Below, one piece after another: positions 55,581-64,000 of a stretch of DNA of 64,000 nucleotides. The stretch spans positions 186,001-250,000 of the forward strand of contig JADJWZ010000008.1 in assembly GCA_016716125.1 (NCBI GenBank), given 5' to 3'. Below the pieces are notes generated by a model. It worked only from the letters and a program-made list of their open reading frames with translations, ran no database searches and was not told the origin of the DNA. Both the position numbers and the translations under genes were made by a program. Source of the DNA: Ignavibacteria bacterium (GTDB lineage: Bacteria; Bacteroidota; Ignavibacteria; Tepidaquicellales; Tepidaquicellaceae). Each line of letters begins with the position of its first letter. Position 1 is the stretch's first letter.

Positions 55581-56683
55581 TTATTTCCCGTCAGCTTTGT
55601 CTATTTCTTCCTGAGAGATCTTTCTTCCGGTCTTATATTATTCATTAAAATTAATTAAATCTTCTTTTGAATCTGTACCGGTTTCATAATTTCTATTTAT
55701 AATCAAATTACTATTTCCAATACTCGGATCTCCGATAGCAGAAGGTGCAGAATCTTTAGTTTCATTCAGGTCTCCTGCAGGAGGTGGAGCAGGCGGCACT
55801 ATTACACCTACAAAATTAGCAGCATTATTATCAGTAAAGGCATAGTCTGCTAGATCAATAAATGCATCTCCGTTTACGTCCGAACTAAGATAACCCGAAT
55901 TAAAATTAATTGCATCATTATCAATTTGAGAAAGATCTGCTATATCAATTGTCTGATCCTGATTTACATCTCCATTATAGCAGGCATAATTAAGCGGTGA
56001 AAGATCAACCGGTATCAGATTAGATCCATAAGCACTTGCCGCATTTTTTGTGAAATCATATTCTAACTGATAAGAAAGCGGATCAAAACTTACAGTCGAA
56101 GAGCTCCATGTCTCTAGAAGAGCTCCATGTCTCTATAAGATTTCTGTGATTTACTGTCAGGTAATAAGGTCTGCCGGCAACTGCATTACTAAAATTAACA
56201 TCTGAAAATCCAGATACAGATCCAAATGCTTTGGCTGAATCGACTATATCGTGAGGAGATAATTGATCTCTTAAATAAAATTTCATAGTATCTCTTATCA
56301 TCTGATTTGTTCCTAAATTATAAAATCCCTGAATGAATGCAGTCAGATTAAGCTTTTTAGGCTTTGTAGTCTGACTATTAAACTGAATTCCCCAGCCGGA
56401 CAATCTGCCTCAATCAGCAGCAATCTGATCATTTATTTTTAATATCCATTTTCCTTTAATCCCCGACAGACCAAACACTGATATCATTTTATTTAATGGT
56501 TTGACCTGTGGTGACAGATTTACATATCTGAAATCTAATAAAGAGCTGTCTGCAAGATCATTAAATATAGTCACAAGGTTTTCACCTGAACCAAGATAAT
56601 CTATATTATCAAAAACTGTTACAGTGTTACCTGCAGGATTGGTTAATGAGATCAGAAGATCTCCTTCAAATGTATGATTTTAT
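55581..56683 (-). pseudogene. 5'-truncated decayed copy of the P-domain/dockerin-like protein
   Basis: Read on the minus strand from 56683 this matches the second half of the 52752 protein: HTFEGDLLISLTNPAGNTVTVFDN and IKGKWILKINDQ (P-domain), then KKLNLTAFIQGFYN, YYLTVNHRNLIETWSS, DVNQDQTID and DVNGDAFID, and the same PPAPPPAGDLNE tail. Lesions: no start or signal peptide, an in-frame TGA near 56408, a 19-bp tandem duplication at 56098-56134 that shifts the frame, and a TAA near 55635 in the tail. The longest open stretch is 106 residues (56083-56403). A partial duplication followed by decay explains it. Confidence 0.8.
56098..56134 (+). repeat. 19-bp direct tandem duplication inside the pseudogene
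   Basis: GAAGAGCTCCATGTCTCT occurs twice with one base between copies (56098-56115 and 56117-56134). It duplicates the IETWSSS codons and shifts the frame by one. The intact parent at 53270-53290 has a single copy, so the duplication arose in this copy. Confidence 0.85.
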
Positions 56684-56690
56684 AAAAAAA

Positions 56691-56720
56691 ACTTCCGGCA
56701 GATAAAACACTGCAGGAAGT
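56691..56720 (-). terminator. Terminator after the second jelly-roll/dockerin-like gene
   Basis: Stem ACTTCC-GCAG pairing with CTGC-GGAAGT (30 bp in all), followed on the minus strand by TTTTTTTTAT. It lies about 48 bp past the stop at 56768. Confidence 0.75.
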
Positions 56721-56767
56721 ATTATTTATTCAAAATTATTTTTTAACTAAATCTTAAGAATGGAATA

Positions 56768-58072
56768 TTAAGGCGTAATCCTCTGTACGAAATTTAGAGA
56801 GTTTGCTTCTACTATTACCAGATCAGAGATATCAGTAATTAGATCTCCGTTAAGATCAGTTGTCTTATAACCCGTTGTAAAAATGAATGAATTATTATCG
56901 ACAAACTGGTAATCCGTCACATCTATTATTCCGTCGTGAACTATTTCACCGTTATAGAAGCAATATCTGTTTCCTTTTTTAATTACATTGTTTCCAAAAG
57001 TATAGACCGGAAATTGTGTGAAATTATAAGAGAGAGCGTCCAGATAAAATTCTTTAGGTAAATTACTCCAAGACTCTATCATATTCCTGTGAGTTACGGC
57101 TATATAGTAAAGTGATAAATTTGAGACTGTGTTAAAGTTAAATATTTTATAACCGTTCGAATCGAGAACGGCTTTTTTAGATTCTGCGATCTGATAAGGA
57201 GTCTTGTTGTATCGAAGCGAAACTGTAACGGTATCTTTTACCATCTTATCCGACACATTATTATAAAATCCCTGTATTAATGCAGTCATTGATAAAGCCA
57301 TATTTTTATTCTGGAAAAGAGTGCCGTTCCACGAAGCGCCGATTCTTATTCCGTCTATTTTCATAGTACTGTTTCTTAATCCTGACGGTTGGTTAAATGA
57401 ATTTGCTAATTTAACATCCCCAATATCCACTACGTCATTCCCAACAGAGTCGAGCGCAATCGGGGTCGCCGGTTCATTCACAGGAACACCGGAACTGAAG
57501 GCGTATAAATTACAAACGTCATTTGTATTGCTGCCGGGTTTAAAAGTATACGACGCTACAATTAAGTATGTAGTGTTTGTATTGTAAATATTATTTGAAA
57601 ATACCGGGCTGCCTGTATATTTTCTAATTCCGAGATTAAAAGTATTTCCTGTGACTTTTTTAAAATATGTCATTGTATTAAAGTTTGTTGCTCCTCCCTG
57701 CTGATCAAGATTTATACAAAAACCCTGGGTTGCATTTATCGACATACTGTCTACTCTCACTAAAAAAGATAAATACACTGTCCCTTGATTTAAAGGAGCG
57801 CCATACAAAAACTGATTTGTATAAACTTCACCGCTGGTTTCATTCGGAATGAAAACACAATTGCCTATACCTGATCCAATGTATCCCGCATAATTTAATC
57901 CCGGTGAGATTATTTTTGCTCTGTTATTCGAAGTTGAAGATCGGGACCAGCCTGCATTTCCTTCTACTGTGTCTCTTATGGAATAATTAAAGTTTTCAAT
58001 ATAGACAGGCTGAGAAACTGAAAATGCTGATGTTAAAAAAATTATTGCGATTGTTAATAGAATTTTATTCAT
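56768..58072 (-). CDS. Secreted jelly-roll-like protein with dockerin-like module (tandem copy B)
   Basis: 434 residues, intact. Signal peptide 1-20 (LLTIAIIFLTSAFSVSQ). Residues 21-250 form an all-beta domain (YIENFNYSIRDTVEGNAGW, GTVYLSFLVRVDSM, TYLIVASYTFKPGSNTNDVCNLYAF, MKIDGIRIGASW), a pattern I associate with concanavalin-like jelly rolls in environmental bacteria. The module follows: LIQGFYNN, KTPYQIAESKK, YYIAVTHRNMIESWS, TFGNNVIKKGNRYCFYNGE. Its first Ca-loop is changed to EIVHDGIID and the second is DLNGDLITD, so metal binding may be partial. Ends NFVQRITP. Close paralogue of the gene at 58120. Confidence 0.78.
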   Translation of the reverse strand: MNKILLTIAIIFLTSAFSVSQPVYIENFNYSIRDTVEGNAGWSRSSTSNNRAKIISPGLNYAGYIGSGIGNCVFIPNETSGEVYTNQFLYGAPLNQGTVYLSFLVRVDSMSINATQGFCINLDQQGGATNFNTMTYFKKVTGNTFNLGIRKYTGSPVFSNNIYNTNTTYLIVASYTFKPGSNTNDVCNLYAFSSGVPVNEPATPIALDSVGNDVVDIGDVKLANSFNQPSGLRNSTMKIDGIRIGASWNGTLFQNKNMALSMTALIQGFYNNVSDKMVKDTVTVSLRYNKTPYQIAESKKAVLDSNGYKIFNFNTVSNLSLYYIAVTHRNMIESWSNLPKEFYLDALSYNFTQFPVYTFGNNVIKKGNRYCFYNGEIVHDGIIDVTDYQFVDNNSFIFTTGYKTTDLNGDLITDISDLVIVEANSLNFVQRITP

Positions 58073-58119
58073 TGGTTTATATAAATTATTTTTAAAAATA
58101 TTTTTTACTTTTTATTTTA

Positions 58120-59437
58120 TTAAGGCGTAATCCTTTGTACAAAATTAAAAGCGTTTGTTTCCACTATTACTAAATCGGAAATATCCGTTATTTCATCACC
58201 ATTCAGATCAGTTGTCTTATAACCGGCGGCAAAAGTAAATGAATTATTATCAACAAACTGATAATCAGTAACGTCTATAATTCCGTCGTGAACAATTTCG
58301 CCGTTATAGAAACAATATCTGTTTCCTTTTTTTATCACGTTATTTCCAAAAGTATTGCCTGTGCCTTGAGTAAAATTATATGAGAGTGCGTCCTGATAAA
58401 ATTCATTTGGCAGTCTACTCCATGACTCTATCATATTCCTGTGAGTTACTGCAATATAGTATTTGGACAAATTTGAGATTGTGTTAAAGTTAAATATATT
58501 AAAACCATTCGAATCGAGTACAGCCTTTTTAGATTCAGCGATTTGATAAGGAGACCGGTTGTAACGTATAGAAACTGTTACGGTATCTTTCACCATTTTA
58601 TCCGATATATTATTATAAAATCCCTGAATTAATGCATTCATCGACAGAGCCAAATTTTTATTTTGTAAAAGCGTGCCGTTCCATGAAGTGCCGATTCTTA
58701 TACCGTCAATTTTCATAGAACTTTTACTTAAACCGTCAGACTGAATAAATGAATTTGCAAGTACAATATCTCCAATGTTCAGTATATCATTTCCGGCGGA
58801 GTCGAGCGCAATCGGAGTAGCAGGCTCATTCACCGGCACCCCGGAACTAAAAGCGTATAATTTACAAACATCATTTGTACCGCTTCCGGGTTTAAAAGTA
58901 TAAGACGCTACGATCAAATAAGTTGTATTTGTATTATATATGTTATTAGAAAATACCGTGCTGTCGGTATATTTTTTTATACCGAGTTTAAATGTGTTTC
59001 CCGTAACTTTTTTAAAAAAAGTTTTCGTATTAAAATTAGTCGCTCCTCCCTGCTGATCGAGATTAATACAAAAACCTTCGGTAGCATTAAGTGACATACT
59101 GTCTACTCTCACCAAAAAAGACAGATACACTGTTCCCTCTATCAAAGGAGCGCCGCTTTTAAACTGACATGATATAAACTTCACCGCTTGATTCATTCGG
59201 AATGAATACACAATTTCCTTTACCTGATCCAATGTATCCTGTATATGTTAAACCCGGCGAAATTATTTTTGCTTTATTGTTCGAAGTTGAAGATCTGAAC
59301 CATCCTGCATTTCCTTCAATAGTGTCTCTTACGGAATAATTAAAGTTTTCAATATAAACAGGCTGTGAGAATGAAATTGAAAATGTTACAAGAAAAGCTA
59401 AAACTGCAATCAAAATTACAATTAAAATTTTGTTCAT
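58120..59437 (-). CDS. Secreted jelly-roll-like protein with dockerin-like module (tandem copy A), one frameshift
   Basis: The ATG at 59437 gives a signal peptide (VILIAVLAFLVTFSISFSQ) and FNYSVRDTIEGNAGWFRSSTSNN. The frame breaks near 59165 and the remaining 370-residue frame continues FKSGAPLIEGTVYLSFLVRVDSM to the terminal NFVQRITP. By eye more than three quarters of residues equal those of copy B, so the pair arose by recent tandem duplication. Module features are the same: LIQGFYNN, YYIAVTHRNMIESWS, EIVHDGIID and DLNGDEITD. The two genes are 47 bp apart with no terminator between, so they are probably cotranscribed. Confidence 0.76.
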
Positions 59438-59812
59438 GTTTTTTTGTTAATAATTAATTAAAAAAATTTTAAAGCCTTAAGCCGCCTTTTGAAGGCGGCG
59501 TATCGGGCATCTTCCAGGGTGACGTTTGAAAGACGGGAAATTGCTCATTCGTCTTTTTTAAGGAAGTTAATCTTTTAAAATTTTTTTGGTGTCACCCTGA
59601 AAAAATCTTTACAAAAATACTTCCGCAGAATAGACAGAGCAAAGATTTTTTTTCGCAAATGTTTTTAATAAATCCAATTAATATCAAAGGGAAATTTACT
59701 ATAATGTTTATTTTTGTGATGTTTTCAATGGTTTTTCACAATTCAGATATGTAAATTTGTTTTTATTTTTATAGGGTATATATTTATAAATTAATTAATC
59801 AGATCATTAATA
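59438..59812. other. Intergenic region with two inverted repeats
   Basis: The 375 bp between divergent genes hold an eight-base GC-rich hairpin, GCCGCCTT/AAGGCGGC at 59481-59499, and a wider inverted pair CCAGGGTGAC (59514-59523) and GTCACCCTGA (59591-59600), 67 bp apart. Neither sits where a terminator for a neighbouring gene would be expected. No ORF is credible. Promoters for both flanking genes should be here, and TAAATTTG at 59752-59759 is a weak -7 candidate without a partner. Confidence 0.5.
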
Positions 59813-61273
59813 TTGACAGGATCGAATATAATTGACATACTTAGTTCATTTTCAAAGGAAGAATTAAAGAAATTCAGGACTTTTATTTCAGGATCCTATT
59901 TCAATAAAAATAAAAACGTAACTTCCTTTTTTGACCAAATTATAAAATTTCATCCTGATTTTCCTGAATCAAAAATCAGTAAGGAAATTGTCTTTTTAAA
60001 ATTATTTCCAAAGACAGATTTTAACGACGGTCTGATGAGGACGCTTATATTTAATCTGAATAATCTGTTGAAGGAATTTATAATATTAGAAAGCGATGAA
60101 AACACTTTGCTGAAAAAAGAAATTATTTTGTTAAAGGAGTACAATAAGAAAAAACTTAAAAAACTTTTTCTGAAAAAGTTTGAAGAGTTGAATTCAATTC
60201 TTGATAAGGCAAAAATAAAGGATGACGAATATTTTATGACACGAATTAAATTGCAGAGAGAAATGGAAATATTCATTGAGATCAACAGGTTCGGGAAAAA
60301 GGATTACAATCAGTTCAAAGTTTTTTCTGTTAAAAATATGAGCGAGAATCTGACTAATTTTATTTATCTGACCATTATTTCATACAACAGTCTGATGTTT
60401 GAAGAGAGCGATGAAAAGATGAAGGAACTTTCAACTGAACTGCTCAACATTGTCAAGGAAAAATTTCTGACGGATGAAAATGCTGTTTCAGATAATCCAA
60501 TTTTGAATCTCAATAAGCTTCAGATTATGCTTCATAAATACGGGAAAGAAGAGTATTACAAAAAGCTAAAAGAAATTTTTATAAATAAACAAAATGAAAC
60601 AGATCATTTTGAAAGATATAATCTGCATAATGTACTTCAGCATTACTGCTTAAATAAGTTGTTTGAAGGTAAACCCGGGTATAGAAGGGAGAGATTTGAA
60701 TTATATAAAATCGCTTTGGAGCAGAGATTATTTTCTTTATATGAAAAAGATTATTTTGATGATATGCTTTTCGGGAATATTGTTCTTGTAGCAATTTCAG
60801 TGGATGAGCTTGTCTGGCTGAATGAATTTATAGAAAAATACAGTCACCTGCTTTCTCCGGAAGTCAGCGACAGCGTTAAGAAGTATTCCTTTGCTAAATT
60901 AAATTTTGCACAGAATAATTTTTCTGAAGCCCTTAAATTATTGAACAGCATTGAGTTAACAAATTATGTCCGCAATAATTTTTCCGTAAGAGATCTGGTA
61001 ATGAAATCCATGTATGAGCTTGGATATTTTACCGAGCTTTATTATCAGTTTGACGCATACAGTCAGTTCCTCAGAAAAAACAGGAAGAACATAGGAAGTC
61101 TTCGATTAAAAAGAGCAACTAATTTCCTGACATATTTCAGGAAACTCGTTAAAGTAAAAGAGAATACTGATATACAACAATGCAGTGAAATTGAATTTGA
61201 GCTGAATAATAATACTGAAATCATGGAAAGAACATGGCTTCAGAGTAAACTTGCCGAAATTAAGAAAAGGTGA
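59813..61273 (+). CDS. Helical repeat protein of unknown function
   Basis: 486 residues, TTG start, no signal peptide. Almost entirely alpha-helical, lysine- and glutamate-rich. The first 80 residues (LSSFSKEELKKFRTFISGSYFNKNKNVTSFFDQI, LFLKLFPKTDFNDGLMRTLI-like) match, from memory, a group of uncharacterised Bacteroidota proteins that open with a KEL-RF-F--S-YFNK pattern. The second half looks like degenerate TPR-type helix pairs (ERYNLHNVLQHYCLNKL, YSFAKLNFAQNNFSEALKLLNSI). I do not recognise a function. It lies alone between secreted proteins and returning glycan genes. Confidence 0.7.
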   Translation: MTGSNIIDILSSFSKEELKKFRTFISGSYFNKNKNVTSFFDQIIKFHPDFPESKISKEIVFLKLFPKTDFNDGLMRTLIFNLNNLLKEFIILESDENTLLKKEIILLKEYNKKKLKKLFLKKFEELNSILDKAKIKDDEYFMTRIKLQREMEIFIEINRFGKKDYNQFKVFSVKNMSENLTNFIYLTIISYNSLMFEESDEKMKELSTELLNIVKEKFLTDENAVSDNPILNLNKLQIMLHKYGKEEYYKKLKEIFINKQNETDHFERYNLHNVLQHYCLNKLFEGKPGYRRERFELYKIALEQRLFSLYEKDYFDDMLFGNIVLVAISVDELVWLNEFIEKYSHLLSPEVSDSVKKYSFAKLNFAQNNFSEALKLLNSIELTNYVRNNFSVRDLVMKSMYELGYFTELYYQFDAYSQFLRKNRKNIGSLRLKRATNFLTYFRKLVKVKENTDIQQCSEIEFELNNNTEIMERTWLQSKLAEIKKR

Positions 61274-61378
61274 AATGAATTTTTTAAGTGACTTAAGTTT
61301 AATATGTTTAGGCAAATTTTTTAAAGCTGCCTTATTAATCTCAGAGGATTCCTCTTTTTTATATTATAACCGGCTAAG

Positions 61379-62515
61379 TTGCTTAAAGTAAAGAAGAAAA
61401 TTATAATTACCGGAAGCGTGCCGCCGCCTTATCACGGTTCAAGCGTGTATATAGAAAATCTGCTGGGATCGGATTTAAAAGATGAATTTGAAATTCATCA
61501 TCATAATATTTCTGATCACAGAGATCTTAAGAATCTTTCAAAGCTGGATCTGACTAATGTTAAAGTTGCTTTGAAAAGTATCAGCGGAATGAGGTCTTTT
61601 GTTAAAAAAATTAAACCTGATATTGTATATATACCTGTTGCTTCAAACTTTCTTCCGTTTCTTCGCGACGGGTTTTTGATAATTACGGCTTCAAAATATT
61701 CAGACGCAAAAATTATCATTCATCTGCATGAAGGAAATTATTTCAGAGAAATATTTTACAATAGATCCGCTGAGCCGGTAAAATATTTCATTAGAAAGGC
61801 ATTGTCTAAAGTTCATACGGCTATTGTCTACAGCAATAATCTGAAAAGCAATTTCGAAGGACTTGTAAAAAATATTACCGCATTTCCAAACGGAGCTGAC
61901 TTTCCGGATGCGGAAAATTACAAACGAATTCAGAAAGAACCGGATGAAAAATTTATAATCAGTTATTATGCAAATCTCTACGAAAGTAAAGGCATACTTG
62001 ACCTGCTGAATGCAGCTGTAATTTTAAAAAACAAAAACAGGAATTTTGAACTGCACATTGCCGGTGATTATCCGGACAAAGAAAGCGTTACGGAAAATAA
62101 AGCGAAAGAAATTATCAACGCGGGAAGTATTAAAGAAAAAGTTTTTTTTCACGGTGTGGTCTCAGCAAAAGACAAGGAAGTTTTTCTGAGAAATACTGAT
62201 ATACTTGTTCATCCGACCTGGTATCCTTATGAAGGATGTCCGCTTGCTATTATAGAAGCTTTTGCTCACGGAATTCCGGTCATCTCAATTAGAGATACAG
62301 GAGCAATTCCTGAGATGATAGATGACGGAGTAACAGGATTACTTGTAGAAAAGAAAAGTCCGGAGAAAATTTCAGATGCAATTATAATTTTAAGTGACAA
62401 TAAATCATTAAGAGAAAGTATAAGCGCTGCTGCAGTAAAATCATATTTAAAAAAATTTACGGCGGGTATTAATATCAATAATATAATTACTACATTTAAT
62501 AATGCATTAAACTGA
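61379..62515 (+). CDS. GT4-family glycosyltransferase
   Basis: 378 residues, TTG start. N-terminal IIITGSVPPPYHGSSVYIENLL is the usual GT4 opening (PPPxGG-like). The donor half has ISYYANLYESKGILDLLNAAVIL, LHIAGDYPDKES, and the E-x7-E motif in YEGCPLAIIEAFAHGIPVIS. The first residues lie 105 bp after the helical protein. It resumes the glycan locus and is followed by a WecG-type transferase 23 bp later. Confidence 0.84.
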   Translation: MLKVKKKIIITGSVPPPYHGSSVYIENLLGSDLKDEFEIHHHNISDHRDLKNLSKLDLTNVKVALKSISGMRSFVKKIKPDIVYIPVASNFLPFLRDGFLIITASKYSDAKIIIHLHEGNYFREIFYNRSAEPVKYFIRKALSKVHTAIVYSNNLKSNFEGLVKNITAFPNGADFPDAENYKRIQKEPDEKFIISYYANLYESKGILDLLNAAVILKNKNRNFELHIAGDYPDKESVTENKAKEIINAGSIKEKVFFHGVVSAKDKEVFLRNTDILVHPTWYPYEGCPLAIIEAFAHGIPVISIRDTGAIPEMIDDGVTGLLVEKKSPEKISDAIIILSDNKSLRESISAAAVKSYLKKFTAGININNIITTFNNALN

Positions 62516-62538
62516 ATTGACTAATAAACATTTATAAA

Positions 62539-63312
62539 TTGGAAATCAAAAATTTTTATTTCAAAGGAATAAAAATCAGCTGCTGTGATATAGAAAGTTC
62601 AGTTCAGTATACTATTGATTTCATAAACGGAAACACAGGCGCCGGATACATTTGTGTAACTGACACCGGAAATTTAGTAAATGCATTTAAAAGAAATCCG
62701 GCACTCAAAAAAGCAATTAATAATTCTCTACTGTCTCTTCCGGATGGCAGACCGTTATCTGTATTTGCGCAGCTGAAGGGAATTAAAGGAATCGGAAGAG
62801 TAGCAGGTCCGGATTTTATGAAGGAAGTATTCAGAAGGTCCGGAGGTACGGAATTAAAGCATTTTTTCCTAGGAGACACGGAAGAAATTTTACAAAGGAT
62901 CTGCGTTAAAGCAAAAAGTGAATATGCAATAAATATCTGCGGGACTTACAGTCCGGAATTTAATCAGGTGAAAGATATATCAAATGAAATAATAATGGAT
63001 AAAATTAAAACAGCAGATGCGGATTTTATTTGGGTGGCTCTTGGCGGCGGAAAACAGGAAGTATGGATGATGAACAATTTTAAAAAACTTAACAAGGGAA
63101 TCCTGACCGGTGTAGGCGCTGCATTCCGTTTTTATCTAGGTGATATAAAAAGAGCTCCTGTATTTTTTCAGAGGATCGGAATGGAATGGTTTTTCAGACT
63201 GATACAGCAGCCGGGAAAAATGACAGTCAGATATTTTAAAACGCTTCCGTATTTTGTATTCTATTCGGCGGGAGAAATTTTCAAATCAAAATCTAAATTA
63301 ATTAAAAACTGA
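62539..63312 (+). CDS. WecG/TagA/CpsF-family (GT26) glycosyltransferase
   Basis: 257 residues, TTG start. Family features: ICVTDTGNLVNAFKRNP, SLPDGRPLSVFAQ with the catalytic Asp of PDG, FLGDTEEILQ, IWVALGGGKQEVWM and GVGAAFRFYLGDIKRAPVFFQRIGMEWFFRL. These enzymes transfer a ManNAc- or ManNAcA-type residue to a lipid-linked sugar. The usual VGVPxxD-type T-P-N near the start is replaced by T-D-T-G-N. The stop overlaps the next ATG. Confidence 0.87.
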   Translation: MEIKNFYFKGIKISCCDIESSVQYTIDFINGNTGAGYICVTDTGNLVNAFKRNPALKKAINNSLLSLPDGRPLSVFAQLKGIKGIGRVAGPDFMKEVFRRSGGTELKHFFLGDTEEILQRICVKAKSEYAINICGTYSPEFNQVKDISNEIIMDKIKTADADFIWVALGGGKQEVWMMNNFKKLNKGILTGVGAAFRFYLGDIKRAPVFFQRIGMEWFFRLIQQPGKMTVRYFKTLPYFVFYSAGEIFKSKSKLIKN

Positions 63313-64000
63313 TGCAGGTTCCTTTTACTGATCTTAAAAGTCAGAATAATCTCATCCGCGAAGAAGCGCTTTCTTCAATTGCAGATATTATTGATAATTC
63401 TTCTTTCATTCTCGGCAAAGCTGTTACGGATTTTGAAGCAGCGTTTGCAAAAGCGCATGATGTAAAGCATTGTATTGCTGTGAGTTCCGGCACTGACGCA
63501 AACCATCTTGCTCTATGGGCGCACTGCGTAAAAACCGGAGATGAAGTTATTATGCCGGCGAATACTTTTATTGCGACTGCATGGGGAGCGACATTGTGCG
63601 GAGCAAAACCGGTCTTTGCGGATTGTCACGAAAAAAGTTATAACATCGACCCGGAAAAAATTGAAGAGAAAGTAACTGGTAAGACAAAAGCGATTGTTGC
63701 GGTTCATCTCTACGGACAGACGTCAGACCTTGATCCATTAAGGGAAATTGCCGCAAGAAAAAATATTTTTTTAATTGAAGATGCAGCGCAGTCACATATT
63801 GCTATGTATAAAGGAAAGAAAGCCGGCGGACTTTCATCAGCTGCTTCATTCAGTTTTTATCCCGGAAAAAATCTTGGAGCTTTCGGTGAAGGCGGCGCGG
63901 TTACAACCAACGATGATGAACTTGCCCGGAAAGTAAAAATGCTCAGAGATCACGGATCAGATAAAAAATATTATCACAAATATCATGGTCACAATTACAG
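63312..64000 (+). CDS. DegT-family sugar aminotransferase, cut by window end
   Basis: An ATG at 63312 overlapping the previous stop opens a frame that runs to the window edge (about 229 residues seen). MQVPFTDLKSQNNLI, VSSGTDANHLALWAHCVKTGDEVIMPANTF, LIEDAAQSHIAMYKGKKAGG and FYPGKNLGAFGEGGAV (PLP lysine in PGKNLG) are clear DegT/WbpE-type motifs. It is the fourth such enzyme in the window. The product sugar is not determinable. Confidence 0.87.
   Translation, partial: MQVPFTDLKSQNNLIREEALSSIADIIDNSSFILGKAVTDFEAAFAKAHDVKHCIAVSSGTDANHLALWAHCVKTGDEVIMPANTFIATAWGATLCGAKPVFADCHEKSYNIDPEKIEEKVTGKTKAIVAVHLYGQTSDLDPLREIAARKNIFLIEDAAQSHIAMYKGKKAGGLSSAASFSFYPGKNLGAFGEGGAVTTNDDELARKVKMLRDHGSDKKYYHKYHGHNY

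Noticed and set aside
59481..59499. GC-rich hairpin as a terminator
   Set aside because: It lies between two divergent gene starts with no transcript expected to end there and has no T-run.
59752..59759. TAAATTTG as a promoter -7 element for the helical protein
   Set aside because: No TTTG-like partner at the right distance; AT-rich sequence gives such octamers by chance.

Overview
The window is AT-rich and comes from a member of the Bacteroidota/Chlorobiota-Ignavibacteriota side of the tree, most likely an Ignavibacteria-type organism. The evidence is a type IX secretion (T9SS) C-terminal sorting domain with the NYPNPFNP...FYTIQAG...KRMMLIK pattern, a secreted-protein family ending in a dockerin-like module that I associate from memory with Ignavibacteria, a UpxY/NusG-type regulator heading a capsule operon, and heavy use of TTG starts. 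I saw no rRNA, tRNA, CRISPR array, phage genes or transposase.

The window is dominated by one very large surface-polysaccharide locus built as two divergent arms around about 24.0-24.4 kb. The left arm (minus strand, 23970 down to 1) reads in order: short SLBB export protein, NusG-like antiterminator, terminator hairpin, UDP-sugar epimerase, second SLBB protein, Wzc-type tyrosine autokinase, ABC exporter (Wzm/Wzt with a C-terminal glycan-binding domain), then a tightly packed modification and sugar cassette: PhyH-type dioxygenase, GT2, two SpsF-like cytidylyltransferases, truncated TylF-like methyltransferase, two Gfo/Idh/MocA oxidoreductases, SDR, NeuB/SpsE-type synthase, a DUF6056-like membrane protein, DegT aminotransferase, GT-B-like protein, GNAT, PP-loop N-acetyl-sugar amidotransferase, amidase, Kps-type capsule protein and the start of another SDR. 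This looks like synthesis and ABC export of a glycan carrying a nonulosonic-acid-like sugar.

The right arm (plus strand, 24.4-46.6 kb) carries a second Wzc, then a UDP-GlcNAc-to-diacetamido-glucuronic-acid set (WbpA, WlbA, WlbB, WbpE-like, with Ugd between them), a GDP-sugar set (Gmd, RmlC-like epimerase, DegT), an SDR/GHMP-kinase/nucleotidyltransferase trio, the flippase Wzx, a GNAT, the polymerase Wzy, three glycosyltransferases and an asparagine-synthetase-like amidotransferase. This is a Wzx/Wzy-type machinery, so two different export routes share one locus.

From 46.6 to 59.5 kb the glycan genes are interrupted by a block of secreted proteins. Five genes and one pseudogene share a C-terminal module of about 185 residues (a beta-rich half with QGFYN, HRN-IETWS and FGNN signatures plus two dockerin-like Ca-binding loops), attached to different N-terminal domains: a seven-blade propeller, a CHRD domain, LamG+LamG+P-domain, and a jelly-roll-like domain in tandem duplicate. 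A sialidase/BNR-like protein with a T9SS sorting domain sits among them. Near-palindromic repeats of about 105 bp bracket the propeller gene. After a helical protein of unknown function (59.8-61.3 kb) the glycan genes resume (GT4, WecG/TagA, DegT cut by the window end).

Many genes, especially between 4.9 and 17.1 kb, are split by one-base shifts, several of them shown to be short A or T runs one base too short. In most cases the protein continues cleanly in the next frame, so I annotate these as single genes and treat the breaks as probable consensus errors. A few (13.5 kb methyltransferase, 52.1 kb CHRD gene, 55.6-56.7 kb copy) have real losses or multiple lesions and look like decayed genes.
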